This document shows positions 45,008 through 53,559 of a stretch of DNA of 64,000 nucleotides, piece by piece. A model generated the notes under the pieces. It saw only the letters and a list, made by a program, of their open reading frames with translations, searched no databases and was not told the DNA's origin. How positions within the stretch are numbered: the stretch's first letter is position 1; the number at the start of each line of letters is the position of its first letter. The stretch lies in NCBI GenBank assembly GCA_965204705.1, contig OZ242006.1, positions 2,046,001 through 2,110,000 of the forward strand, in the 5' to 3' direction. Source of the DNA: Bin5 sp965204705. GTDB lineage: Bacteria; Chloroflexota; Anaerolineae; Caldilineales; Caldilineaceae. Position numbers and translations under genes: made by a program.

Positions 45008-45745
45008 CTACACGGGCAGGGAAATCTCCATTCGGCGGACTTTCTGATCCCTCTGATGCGTTCCAACTCTGATGACAAGGACTGTCGAGTCGTCTTTGGG
45101 CCGTCCTTTATCCAGTTCCAGCGCAGAATCAAGGACGCGATCGGCAATCCCTTTGGCGCTGCATTCCCCCCCAGAAGCGCCGTTTCCCGCCTGGCTCGAT
45201 TCGTTTAAACTGGCCGCCCCGGCCACATCCATCGCGCCGCCGCTGCGGTGCCCAGCGCTCCAGATCCCATCGGTAAACACGACAGCGGTCAAACCAGGCG
45301 CGAGCGGAAGTTCAACGATATTCGGCTTCGTATTGCGATAAATGCCAATTGCATCGCACTGGTCGTCCAGCCACTCCGTCGCGCCATTCCTCTTCACCAA
45401 CACAGGACAACGGCTGTTGCGGCTGAGTACAAGCGTCTCCGTGACCAAATCTACGCTCGCGATGACCAGCTCCGCGCTGACCTTCCCCCCCCGATTTGTT
45501 CGCAAATAATCATGCGTGGCACGCGCCACCGCGCCGTCCCGCACCCCCTCGGCAATCAAGCTCATCGCCTTCCGGGCCACCACATTGCTGATCGCCTTCG
45601 CGCTGCGTCCACTCCTCTGACCGTCCGAAACGATTATGCTGATCCCTCCGTGAGGACGTTCAACGACCTCAACGGTATCCCCGCTTTCACTGGACGCGTA
45701 CTTTGACACTTTGGCTACCGCGATCTGGATCTCAATGCCGTTCAT
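45008..45745 (-). CDS. PP2C/SpoIIE-like protein phosphatase
   Basis: The 245-residue product has the PP2C/SpoIIE outline: GISIIVSDGQRSGRSAKAISNVVARKAMSLI (metal-binding DG), TAVVFTDGIWSAG (second Asp), and PKDDSTVLVIRVG (third Asp). It probably removes phosphate from Ser/Thr of an anti-sigma or other regulator. No kinase of the RsbW type is next to it. ATG at 45745 and GTG at 45784 are in frame; the first gives the usual family length. It is divergent to the dehydratase gene and its strong promoter. Confidence 0.75.
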   Translation of the reverse strand: MNGIEIQIAVAKVSKYASSESGDTVEVVERPHGGISIIVSDGQRSGRSAKAISNVVARKAMSLIAEGVRDGAVARATHDYLRTNRGGKVSAELVIASVDLVTETLVLSRNSRCPVLVKRNGATEWLDDQCDAIGIYRNTKPNIVELPLAPGLTAVVFTDGIWSAGHRSGGAMDVAGAASLNESSQAGNGASGGECSAKGIADRVLDSALELDKGRPKDDSTVLVIRVGTHQRDQKVRRMEISLPV

Positions 45746-45942
45746 TGCTTGGCGCGGCCTCACTGTAGAGGAGAGTCTCTTCACCGTTGATTACTGCCAT
45801 TGAAAAAAACGCTGATGAGAAAGAAAAGCAGTCCATTCATTCCCACTCAGTCAAAAATCAACGCAAGTTTCCCATTTGCCCGCCATCAAAACACAGCAGC
45901 AGCAATATGTCAATCGAAAAGGGAAAAAGGACCCAGGAAGTT

Positions 45943-45971
45943 TTGACACGGAGAGAACTGTCAATGATAAT
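45943..45971 (+). promoter_or_regulatory. Strong sigma-70 promoter of the DgoD-like gene
   Basis: TTGACA (45943-45948) is a perfect -35 and GATAAT (45966-45971) a five-of-six -10, separated by 17 bases. An AGGAG ribosome site with an 8-base gap precedes the ATG at 46001, giving a leader of about 23 bases. It is the best-matched promoter in the window. Confidence 0.85.
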
Positions 45972-46000
45972 TCCTCCAATCCGCCACAGGAGCAAAGCCC

Positions 46001-47140
46001 ATGAAAATCACCCGTATCGACACGCACTTGACCGAACTGGCCAATCGCTCGATCCCCTACGTCGTCGTCCATACCGACGAGGGTATCCACGGAGTTGGCG
46101 AGCCCTTCTCGTGCGGCCCCGACGGCGCCACCGTCGCTGCTATCCACGACTTCGCAGAATGGCTCACCGGTCGCGATCCGCGCGACATCGAAGGACTGTA
46201 CCATCTCATGTACGCCGGGGGCCGATTTCCCGGCGGCTCGGTCGTCAACGCCGCCATCAGCGGCATCGAACACGCCCTCTGGGACATCGCCGGCAAGGCG
46301 GCCGGCCTGCCCGTATACAGGCTCGTTGGCGGCAAAGCCCGCAACCGTGTCCGGGTCTACCAGAGCATCGGCGGCGATACACCGGAGGAGGCTGCCGAGG
46401 ATGCCATCCGTCTCATCCAAACCTACGGCTACACCGCCTTGAAAATGGGCCCCCTGCCCACCGGATGGCACCAGATGCCCTGGAATCGCGCCCTGCGCGA
46501 GACCGAGCGACGCGTAGCAGCTGTGCGCGACGCGGTCGGACCGGACATCGACATCGGCCTCGATCCGCACGCCCGCATCCTCGAGATCGGCCGCGCAGCC
46601 CAACTATGCGAGGTAGTGGCGCCCTATCGCCCCTTCTTCGTCGAAGAGCCCCTGCGGCCCGAGAACTATGAGGCTCTCGCAAAACTCAGCAATAAGGTGA
46701 ACGTTCCCATCGCCACCGGCGAAATGCTCTACAGCCGCCATGAATTCCGCGAGCTGCTTGGTTACCACGCCGTAGACATCATCCAACCCGATATCTGCAT
46801 CACAGGCGGCCTCTGGGAGATGAAGAAGATAGCCTCCATGGCAGAAGTTCACTACGCCAGCGTCGCCCCCCACAATCCGTGCGGACCTATCGCGACGGCG
46901 GTAAACGTCCACTTCGCCGCCAGCACCTCGAACTTCATGATACTGGAGTACAAAGCCGATGAAGGACGCCGCGCCGAAATCGTGGACGAACCCATAAAAC
47001 TGATGGACGGCTACCTGGAGCTGCCCGATCGGCCCGGCCTCGGCATCGACCTGAACCTGGATGCCCTCGCCGCGCACCCCGGCCGCTCCTGGCACAGGCC
47101 GTTCCTCATCCGCCCGGACGGCTCTCTGGCCTACCAGTAG
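46001..47140 (+). CDS. Sugar-acid dehydratase of the DgoD / mandelate-racemase group
   Basis: The 379-residue enolase-superfamily enzyme resembles D-galactonate dehydratase and related MR-group dehydratases. Visible are GEPFSCGPDGATV, IEHALWDIAGKAAGLPVYRLVGG, IGLDPHARI (metal Asp and nearby His), FVEEPLRPENYEAL (second metal ligand), IATGEMLYSRHEF (third), and the base His in SVAPHNPCGPIATA. Length is normal. It should remove water from an aldonic acid to give a 2-keto-3-deoxy acid. It has its own strong promoter and no sugar-acid kinase or aldolase beside it. Substrate is not certain. Confidence 0.87.
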   Translation: MKITRIDTHLTELANRSIPYVVVHTDEGIHGVGEPFSCGPDGATVAAIHDFAEWLTGRDPRDIEGLYHLMYAGGRFPGGSVVNAAISGIEHALWDIAGKAAGLPVYRLVGGKARNRVRVYQSIGGDTPEEAAEDAIRLIQTYGYTALKMGPLPTGWHQMPWNRALRETERRVAAVRDAVGPDIDIGLDPHARILEIGRAAQLCEVVAPYRPFFVEEPLRPENYEALAKLSNKVNVPIATGEMLYSRHEFRELLGYHAVDIIQPDICITGGLWEMKKIASMAEVHYASVAPHNPCGPIATAVNVHFAASTSNFMILEYKADEGRRAEIVDEPIKLMDGYLELPDRPGLGIDLNLDALAAHPGRSWHRPFLIRPDGSLAYQ

Positions 47141-47300
47141 ACTAATTCTCTTGCCGAAATTGCAACTGGATTGCTGAACTGCTTTGCGTGATGCCCTTCC
47201 ATCAAGTATGCTGTCGGGGAGAACGCTTGTGCGAGTATTTGCTACGGCCACTACATTGGAGTCTGAAAGAAGTGGCCGCTAGTCTGTCAGAACTCGGGAA

Positions 47301-48116
47301 ATGACAATTACCACTATCAATACCATTGAAGACCTCGTACGGATCATGGACGAACACCCCGATTGGGTCGAGGCCATGCGCGTCAGGCTACTTTCAAGAG
47401 AAGTCCTTGAACTGCCCCAAACGATCGCAATTCTAGCCGAAACCGTGGAAAGTTTCGCCGCCTCCACCGACAAACGCTTGGACAATATCGAAGCTGGCTT
47501 GGCGCAACATGAAGTCAGGTTCGACGCCGTAGACGCCAGGTTCGACGCCGTAGACGCCAGGTTCGACGCCGTAGACGCCAGGTTCGACGCCGTGGACGCC
47601 AGACTTGATACGGTTGATTCCAGATTCGATGCGGCTGACTCCAGATTCGATTCAGTGGAAAACAGTATCCAGAAACTTCGAACTGAAATAGCCCCAATTA
47701 CGGCGGCTCACGCTCGAAATGCCGCCACAGAAGATGCCGCTGTAATTGCCGGCGACCTCGGACTTAAGCGCACTAAGACTCTGACAAGAGACGAGCTCTG
47801 GGAAATTGCCGAAACCGCCGACACTTCGGACTTTCCCACCAACCAATTGAAGAGCTTCCGCCGCGCCGATCTCATCTTGGAAGCCACCAACCAAATTGGA
47901 GAGTCATGCTACATCGCTGTCGAAATCTCCTTTACTGCCAATGGCAGAGACACGGACAGGGCGATTCGCAACGCCGAATTCCTGGAGCGATTTACTGGAA
48001 GGCGCTCAATTGCCGCCGTAGCTGGTCTCTATAAGGACAGCCGGATTCGCGAGGCCCTGGAATCCGGCTCTGTGTTCTGGCACCAGCTTGACCCAGAGCA
48101 ACTTGAAGTCGAATAA
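47301..48116 (+). CDS. Coiled-coil repeat protein with possible nuclease-like C-terminus
   Basis: The 271-residue protein has a short helical N-terminus, then a seven-unit heptad coiled coil (about residues 73-121, RFDAVDA repeated), then a soluble domain from about 130 to 271. In it, FRRADLILEATNQIG and SCYIAVEISFTANGRDTDRAIRNAEFLERF resemble the PD-(D/E)xK core (Asp, then E-x-S in place of E-x-K), but the match is weak. Similar coiled-coil plus nuclease-like proteins occur widely in Chloroflexota and Cyanobacteria. The role is unknown. Confidence 0.6.
   Translation: MTITTINTIEDLVRIMDEHPDWVEAMRVRLLSREVLELPQTIAILAETVESFAASTDKRLDNIEAGLAQHEVRFDAVDARFDAVDARFDAVDARFDAVDARLDTVDSRFDAADSRFDSVENSIQKLRTEIAPITAAHARNAATEDAAVIAGDLGLKRTKTLTRDELWEIAETADTSDFPTNQLKSFRRADLILEATNQIGESCYIAVEISFTANGRDTDRAIRNAEFLERFTGRRSIAAVAGLYKDSRIREALESGSVFWHQLDPEQLEVE
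47517..47663 (+). repeat. 21-bp tandem repeat inside the coiled-coil gene
   Basis: AGGTTCGACGCCGTAGACGCC is repeated four times (47517-47600) with one base different in the fourth copy. Three diverged copies follow to 47663. Each unit codes one heptad, RFDAVDA or a variant (RLDTVDS, RFDAADS, RFDSVEN). Near-identical units show recent expansion by slippage or unequal exchange, in frame. Confidence 0.95.
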
Positions 48117-48253
48117 CGGTTCTCAAAGGAATCTTCTGGCTGCCACCTATTCGCAGCATCAACCAACCAACCTTTGTCCACAAAGTTCAAGGGCTAGAGC
48201 ATCTGCCTTTCAATTGGATGCAGAAATGCCCGCAGACGCCAAGGAACGGATTC

Positions 48254-49234
48254 ATGCACGCGATCGAAGTCGAACAGACACCTTCTGGCCATCAACTCGT
48301 ATGGAGAGCGGTGGAAGACCCGGTTATGCAGGCGGGCGAAGTCCTCGTCTCCATCCACGCGACGACACTCAACCGCGCCGACCTCTCACAGGCAGAAGGA
48401 AACTACCCGCCTCCCCCCGGCGCGCCCAACATAATGGGTCTGGACATGGCCGGAGAGATCCTGGAGGTCGGAGTTGACGTCGAAGGCTGGCAAGTCGGGG
48501 ACAAAGCCTGTGCACTCCTCGCCGGCGGCGGATACGCCGAACGAGTAGCCGTGGATCAACGGCTTCTGATCCCGATCCCGCATGGCTGGTCCTACCTCGA
48601 AGCCGCCTGTCTGCCAGAGGTCTACCTAACCGCCTACGTCAATATCTTCATGGAAGCCGGCTTCCAGCCAGGGGAGACCATCCTCATCCATGGCGGCGCA
48701 AGCGGGGTAGGAACAGCGGCTATTCAGATCGCGAAAGGTGCAGGAGGTCGCGTCATCACAACTGCTGGGCGCTCCGACAAAGTGGAAACCTGCTTGAACC
48801 AGGGCGCGGATCTGGCCATCAACTATCGGACCGAGGATTTTGTCGTCCGCACGCTGGAGTACACAGAAGGAGAGGGAGTCGACGTCATCCTAGACATGGT
48901 AGGTGCGGAGTACCTGGAACGCAACATCAGCCTCCTGAAAGTAAGAGGCCGACTCGTATTTATAGCCACTCTCGGGGGCGCAGAGGCAACGGTGGACATC
49001 AGGCAACTGATGGGCAAACGCGCCCGTCTGATTGGTTCTGTGCTCCGCGCACGGCCCGTCGCCGAAAAGCAAGAAATCATCAGACGTTTCCGACAACAGT
49101 TTTGGGCGCAGGTTGAAGAAGGTGCCATCAGACCCGTGATCGACGTTGTAATGCTCGTCGCCGACGCCCACGACGCTCACGAACGTATGCGAGCATACGA
49201 GAACATCGGCAAAATTGTGCTCAAAGTTCGCTGA
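48254..49234 (+). CDS. NAD(P)H-quinone oxidoreductase-like zinc-free MDR protein
   Basis: The 326-residue medium-chain reductase of the PIG3/QOR group has VLVSIHATTLNRADLSQAEGNYPPPPGAPNIMGLDMAGEI, GYAERVAVDQRLLIPIP, the coenzyme motif ILIHGGASGVGTAAIQIAKGAGGRVITTAGR, and RLVFIATLGGAEATVDIRQLMGKRARLIGS. No zinc ligands are present. It likely reduces quinones or enones with NADPH. ATG 48254 is set by AAGGA; an in-frame ATG lies at 48218. It overlaps the convergent phosphatase-like gene by 14 bases. Confidence 0.88.
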   Translation: MHAIEVEQTPSGHQLVWRAVEDPVMQAGEVLVSIHATTLNRADLSQAEGNYPPPPGAPNIMGLDMAGEILEVGVDVEGWQVGDKACALLAGGGYAERVAVDQRLLIPIPHGWSYLEAACLPEVYLTAYVNIFMEAGFQPGETILIHGGASGVGTAAIQIAKGAGGRVITTAGRSDKVETCLNQGADLAINYRTEDFVVRTLEYTEGEGVDVILDMVGAEYLERNISLLKVRGRLVFIATLGGAEATVDIRQLMGKRARLIGSVLRARPVAEKQEIIRRFRQQFWAQVEEGAIRPVIDVVMLVADAHDAHERMRAYENIGKIVLKVR

Positions 49235-49655
49235 TCTCGTCCAATAGCCCAAGTACGGCCTTCTCTATCGAGGCCAGCCCGGCGCCTGCGTCCACTACAT
49301 CCACGTCGTGAATCCTCCAATAACGGACGCGTTCTGCCCACTCGGGAAAGCGTACCGCCATCAGCGGTCGGTGCTCTACCTCATTCATCGCTACGGTCAA
49401 CGAAGCTGCTTGTAAGTCGGTCGACTCCAGGTCCATTGGCAGACGTAGCGGTTCCCGCGGTTCCAAACCTAGCTCGCGCAGCCGGTTCAGCGCATCCCTT
49501 GACATGAATCCCAGATTATCCTGACTAGGTTGCAGCCCCCTGCTGCTCGCCTGCCAAGCCAGCTTTCGTCGACGCGCCTGTTCATTAAAGAAATGCTCGG
49601 CAAAACGACTGCGGTAATAGTTTCCGGTGCAAAGGAATAATACAGTGGCGGCCAT
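49221..49655 (-). CDS. Low-molecular-weight phosphatase-like protein
   Basis: The 144-residue product begins with the CX5R loop VLFLCTGNYYRSRFAEHFF, Cys9 to Arg15, as in LMW protein tyrosine phosphatases and arsenate reductases. The rest, including MSRDALNRLRELGLEPREPLRLP and RYWRIHDVDVVDAG with possible general-acid Asp, fits. The loop differs from the common CTGNICRS by YY. The target is unknown. Its 3' end overlaps the convergent quinone oxidoreductase gene. It lies 20 bases after the methyltransferase gene on the same strand, so they are likely co-transcribed. Confidence 0.8.
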   Translation of the reverse strand: MAATVLFLCTGNYYRSRFAEHFFNEQARRRKLAWQASSRGLQPSQDNLGFMSRDALNRLRELGLEPREPLRLPMDLESTDLQAASLTVAMNEVEHRPLMAVRFPEWAERVRYWRIHDVDVVDAGAGLASIEKAVLGLLDEISEL

Positions 49656-49675
49656 CGCCCCCGCTCCTCCGTTCC

Positions 49676-50305
49676 CTAACCTTGATTCCGAAGAAATACC
49701 GCCTGATAACTGGTGCCGCCCGACCCCTCATTCTCGATCACCTCAAAGGACAGCACCTGAAAAAACTGTTCCAGAATCTGTTGCAGCTCGTCATTAGCAT
49801 ATAAGGCATAGAAGCGTTTGGGCTCGTAGAAGTCCTCTTCCCGTACGCCTTCCAAACTTCGACCTCCGTGCATAATAATGAATACCAGCCCTTCAGGCCT
49901 GACAACCCGCCGAATCTCCTGCAAAACGTCCGCGAAGTCCGCCTTCGGTACATGCAGAAGACAGTTCTGGGCAAACAAGCTGTCAAAGTGACCGTCTGCA
50001 AAATCCAGCCGCAAAAAATCCATCTCGTATGCTTCCAAACCCTTCTGCCGGCATAAACGAACCATCTCCGGAGAAAGATCCGAGCACACAACCTTCATCC
50101 CCGCCTCTTGGAAAAAGCGTCCTGCCTGCCCTGTCCCGGCACCTATCTCCAGAAGCGACTTCATGCCCTCGGCCTGCAAACTCTGCAAGAATTGCGACCA
50201 CAACGCCTGCCTCCATGCCTGGACAGGTCTTCTATCGCGCTGTTCGGCCTGGGCATCGTATGCGCGCCTGAGCTCAGTGGTAACAGATTTATAGTCGGTC
50301 ACCAA
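49676..50305 (-). CDS. Class I SAM-dependent methyltransferase
   Basis: The 209-residue protein has motif I LLEIGAGTGQAGRFFQEAG, followed by VVCSDLSPEMVRLCRQKGLEAYEMDF, FDSLFAQNCLLHVPKADFADVLQEIRRVVRPEGLVFII. This is the Methyltransf_11/25-like fold. The substrate domain is not distinctive. It lies between the phosphofructokinase gene upstream (21 bases away) and the phosphatase-like gene, so a three-gene transcript is possible. Confidence 0.85.
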   Translation of the reverse strand: MVTDYKSVTTELRRAYDAQAEQRDRRPVQAWRQALWSQFLQSLQAEGMKSLLEIGAGTGQAGRFFQEAGMKVVCSDLSPEMVRLCRQKGLEAYEMDFLRLDFADGHFDSLFAQNCLLHVPKADFADVLQEIRRVVRPEGLVFIIMHGGRSLEGVREEDFYEPKRFYALYANDELQQILEQFFQVLSFEVIENEGSGGTSYQAVFLRNQG

Positions 50306-50326
50306 GCAATGCCCCTCGGGTCATTC

Positions 50327-52606
50327 TCAGATTGGGTGGGTCTGACCCAGTACAGACTGTTCGAAGAATCCAGGGCTGGGCTGAGCCAGCATCCGCGCCA
50401 GAGGCCGCAGCTCCATCCACCACTGCTCAAGAGGACGTTGATGAAACTCGTCCATCAGACGAGGAATCCGATACAACGGGGTGGCGTTGACAACACCTTC
50501 CTGAATCCCCAAACAGACGGCCCCTACCTCGGAATAGCCCCGCCGTCCCGGTCGGCTCGCCGTCTCCTCAATCCTCTGCACCGCCTCCCACGCTAGACGT
50601 GCTGCCAGAATGCGGTCATACGGCGACGGGTTACCGCCCTGTTGCAAGTGCCCAAGGATTGACTGACGCACCTCAAACAGGTCGCCTCCCTCTTCCTCGA
50701 AAAGCGCGGAGATGAAAGATGTAGTATAGAAGGAGTTGGCTGTCTCGTTCCGAATCATCAGCCCCAGACGCTTACCCTGCTGAAAACCCTGCTTCAACAG
50801 TTCGATGTCCCGTTCAAGGTCCTTGAGCGTGATCCCCTCCTCATGCAAATAAACACGCTCAGCCCCCGTCGCGATGGCACTCATCAGTGCCAGGTATCCG
50901 CAGTAACGGCCCATCACTTCTACGATAAAGCAGCGGTTCAAAGCCACCGCAGACTGCTTGATCTTGTCGACCACCTCAACAATGCTATTCAGAGCAGTGT
51001 CAGCGCCGATGCTCAACTCCGAGCCCGGCAAATTGTTGTTGATGCTCGCCGGAATGCAGATCAGCGGTATATCAAATGCAGGGAAGTTGTGCCGTTCTTC
51101 GTAGAGTCGATGGACCGCGTGATACCCAGCCCAGCCTCCAATCATGATTATTGCATCCACACGATGCTTCTCCAGCACCTGGGCCGCAGCATACAGCTCC
51201 GCGCCCTCAGGGGTCTTCCGGCTGCTCCCCAACTCCGAACCCCCGGTCGGCGCCCAACCGTTTACCGTCATCCAGTTCATCTCTTGAATGTCGTCTTCGA
51301 TCAGGCCCCGGAAACCCCACTTGACGCCCAGCGGAATGTGGCCGTTGTCCTCCAGCATGCGCACGACCGCACGCGTTGCGGCGTTCATTCCCGGCGCCGG
51401 CGCCCCTCCCGTCATCACGGCAACCCGCAATCGACTCTTGTTTGGCTGCGGCGGGCGAGGGTTGGCCCGAATCAGAGTACGCAAAATGCGGAAGGAGTCC
51501 ATGTAGGCCTTGCCCCGGTACTCCATCGCCTCATCAAATCTACATTCGTGGATGCAACTTCCTACCTTGTGCGTCTGTTCTACGCACTCCGTCAAGGAGC
51601 TGTGGACAATCTTATTGTTCTCGATGCCGATCAGTACGGCTTCGTCGCTTGGCTTTGCGTTCAGCACGGCTTCCGCCGCCGCAGCGCCCAGCAATGTTGC
51701 CAGGACCCGGTCAGAAGCACTGGGAGAACCGCCGCGTTGCACGTGACCAAGAACCGTAACCCGCGCCTCTTCGCCCAGATACTTGGTCAGCACCTCTTCA
51801 ACATACGCGCTGGAAATCGGGTTGCCGTGACGGTCTTGCGCGCCTTCTGCCACCACAACAATGCTGTCCCGCCGGCCCATTTCACGGCCCTGCCGCAGAA
51901 TCGAGCACATCCTCTCTTCCCACTCATCCAGATTGGGCGGGCTTTCAGGGATCAGCGCAAAGTCGGCTCCCGATGCAAGCGCGCCCATCAGCGCCAGATG
52001 GCCGCAATGATGACCCATCACCTCGACGACAAACGTGCGCTGGTGACTGGCCGCAGTGCTCGTGATGGCGTCAAGCGCTTCGGTGATGCGGTGAAGCGCC
52101 GAGTCCGTACCGATCGACAGGTCGGTTCCAAACATGTCATTGTCAATCGAACCCACCAGCCCTGCGACCGCAAGAAATCCAAACTCTTCTCTGACCGAAG
52201 GATCCAGGCGCCCCTCGGCCACCAGCTCCTCAAGCAGCGTGCACCACTCCTCCCGCAAGACCTGGGCGCCGGTCAAACTACCGTCGCCGCCGATCACAAT
52301 CAGGCGGTTTATGCCATGCTTGAGCAGATTATGCACTGCCTCCTTGCGCCCCTCCCTCTTGAGAAATCCAGGGCTCCTGGCAGTACCCAGTAGAGTTCCC
52401 CCCTGTTGCAGCACGCCGCCAACCGAGTCCCAGTTGAAGGGGCGTATCAGGTTTCCTCCCTCGATCATGCCCTGAAACCCTTCGAATATCCCGAATACCT
52501 CCGCCCTCCGCTCCAGCGCCGCGCGCACGGCCGAACGCACAGCGGCATTCATGCCCTGCGCATCGCCTCCACTGGTGAGGACGCCAAGCCGAGCTGACTT
52601 TGCCAT
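50327..52606 (-). CDS. Fused two-domain 6-phosphofructokinase
   Basis: At 759 residues this is two phosphofructokinase domains in one chain, as in eukaryotic PFK. The N-half (to about 365) has GVLTSGGDAQGMNAAVRSAV, GGDGSLTGAQVL and GSIDNDMFGTDLSIGTDSAL with catalytic Asp155 (E. coli Asp127), and Gly at the positions that mark ATP rather than pyrophosphate use. The C-half (from about 380) begins VAVMTGGAPAPGMNAATRAVV, but has IGGWAGYHAV in place of GGDGS, and ASINNNLPG with Asn523 and Asn525 replacing the two Asp; it should be inactive and perhaps regulatory. ATG 52606 has a TAGGAGGG site. Confidence 0.93.
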   Translation of the reverse strand: MAKSARLGVLTSGGDAQGMNAAVRSAVRAALERRAEVFGIFEGFQGMIEGGNLIRPFNWDSVGGVLQQGGTLLGTARSPGFLKREGRKEAVHNLLKHGINRLIVIGGDGSLTGAQVLREEWCTLLEELVAEGRLDPSVREEFGFLAVAGLVGSIDNDMFGTDLSIGTDSALHRITEALDAITSTAASHQRTFVVEVMGHHCGHLALMGALASGADFALIPESPPNLDEWEERMCSILRQGREMGRRDSIVVVAEGAQDRHGNPISSAYVEEVLTKYLGEEARVTVLGHVQRGGSPSASDRVLATLLGAAAAEAVLNAKPSDEAVLIGIENNKIVHSSLTECVEQTHKVGSCIHECRFDEAMEYRGKAYMDSFRILRTLIRANPRPPQPNKSRLRVAVMTGGAPAPGMNAATRAVVRMLEDNGHIPLGVKWGFRGLIEDDIQEMNWMTVNGWAPTGGSELGSSRKTPEGAELYAAAQVLEKHRVDAIIMIGGWAGYHAVHRLYEERHNFPAFDIPLICIPASINNNLPGSELSIGADTALNSIVEVVDKIKQSAVALNRCFIVEVMGRYCGYLALMSAIATGAERVYLHEEGITLKDLERDIELLKQGFQQGKRLGLMIRNETANSFYTTSFISALFEEEGGDLFEVRQSILGHLQQGGNPSPYDRILAARLAWEAVQRIEETASRPGRRGYSEVGAVCLGIQEGVVNATPLYRIPRLMDEFHQRPLEQWWMELRPLARMLAQPSPGFFEQSVLGQTHPI

Positions 52607-52729
52607 GCGCCGCCCTCCTATCGCGGCAGAACTACCTTCCTGCGCCGCCGCAAGGCGGCGCCTTCTGATATCCACAGATTATAGCATGTAGCAGGCCATT
52701 CTCGCATCTGGCTTTCCACACCCTGAGCT

Positions 52730-53068
52730 GGAGTCCGGATAAGGGGTGAACTTTCGTACACCTCTGGTAACGACCAACCCAAAGCCAGTTCGCGTCTCCA
52801 GCCAGGGCAAGCGCCGTCACCACTGGCCACTGACTACTGATCACTGACCACTGCAGTTCTGTGCGGTCGGGCCTTCGGCCCTCCCTTGTGCGGGGGGATT
52901 CCCCCCGCAACGCCCCCCTTACACCATGCCACGTTGGCGCCGCGTCGCCGGCGTACTGTCTATGCCACCTGTCGCCCACCCACGTCGTGCCCAGAAACCG
53001 TCCGCCGTGACCACGGTAGGGGCAGGCCTCGTGCCTGCCCACTTTCACCCCAAAAATAGGGCTGCACT
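52730..53068. repeat. Dispersed intergenic repeat, copy 2 (about 339 bp)
   Basis: Matches 16953-17297 in the same orientation. Shared parts include the GGGTGAACTTTCGTACA start, the CACTGA microrepeats, the GGGCCTTCGGCCC and GCGGGGGGATTCCCCCCGC hairpins and a block to GTGCCTGCC near 53039. Small differences (for example CCAGAAACCG for CGTGAAACCG) and short indels exist. It too lies between two genes. Confidence 0.85.
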
Positions 53069-53424
53069 CTTCCACACCCTGAGACTGGACCGCCGCCTAT
53101 GAGAATCCCGCTACAGCAGGCGGACAATTTATCCGACTCAGAAAAACTGCAGAGTGAAGATAAGAACATTCACAGTTCCTCCCCCTGGCGTCACCCCGAT
53201 TATGTCGTATGAGCCTTGCGCCCGACGGTTGGGGGCGCCCCGTAACCTGCTAACCTCACACTGCGAACGCCAAGGCAATCATCACCGAACAGGTTTAGTC
53301 CTGGCGCAGCCAATTCGATCGCCCAGTCAACTCCGCCGGCGCCCAGCAGGGCGTTTTCTCCGAGTTAGCTCCTGAACCTAGGACAGGCATCGCCTATCGG
53401 AAACAATGATTTGACCTCCACTCT

Positions 53425-53454
53425 TTGACAGATCAAGCCCAAAAAATGTAGACT
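53425..53454 (+). promoter_or_regulatory. Possible promoter for the MBL-TPR gene pair
   Basis: TTGACA (53425-53430) is a perfect -35; TAGACT (53449-53454) follows after 18 bases and matches the -10 consensus at four of six positions. The start codon of the next gene is about 105 bases away. Confidence 0.4.
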
Positions 53455-53559
53455 AACAGATCAGAATCAGAATCGTGATTGGCTAGACGACTTCGAAGCT
53501 GAATGTCGGCGTTAAGCGTTCACCGGCGTATCAAGTCACTTGGGCGAGAGGTTTCGATT

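Larger units (their letters stand above)
52607..53559. other. 953-bp region upstream of the PFK gene, no gene
   Basis: The middle holds the second copy of the dispersed repeat (52730-53068). From 53069 to 53559 I see no gene; a promoter candidate lies at 53425-53454. The part next to the PFK start (52607-52729) is likely its leader and promoter. Confidence 0.5.

Noticed and set aside
47517..47663. Tandem 21-bp units considered as a CRISPR array or minisatellite
   Set aside because: Units are adjacent with no spacers and lie in frame within a coding region as heptads of a coiled coil.
50843..52393. 516-codon plus-strand frame across the phosphofructokinase gene
   Set aside because: Antisense shadow; rich in His and Arg, with no family features.
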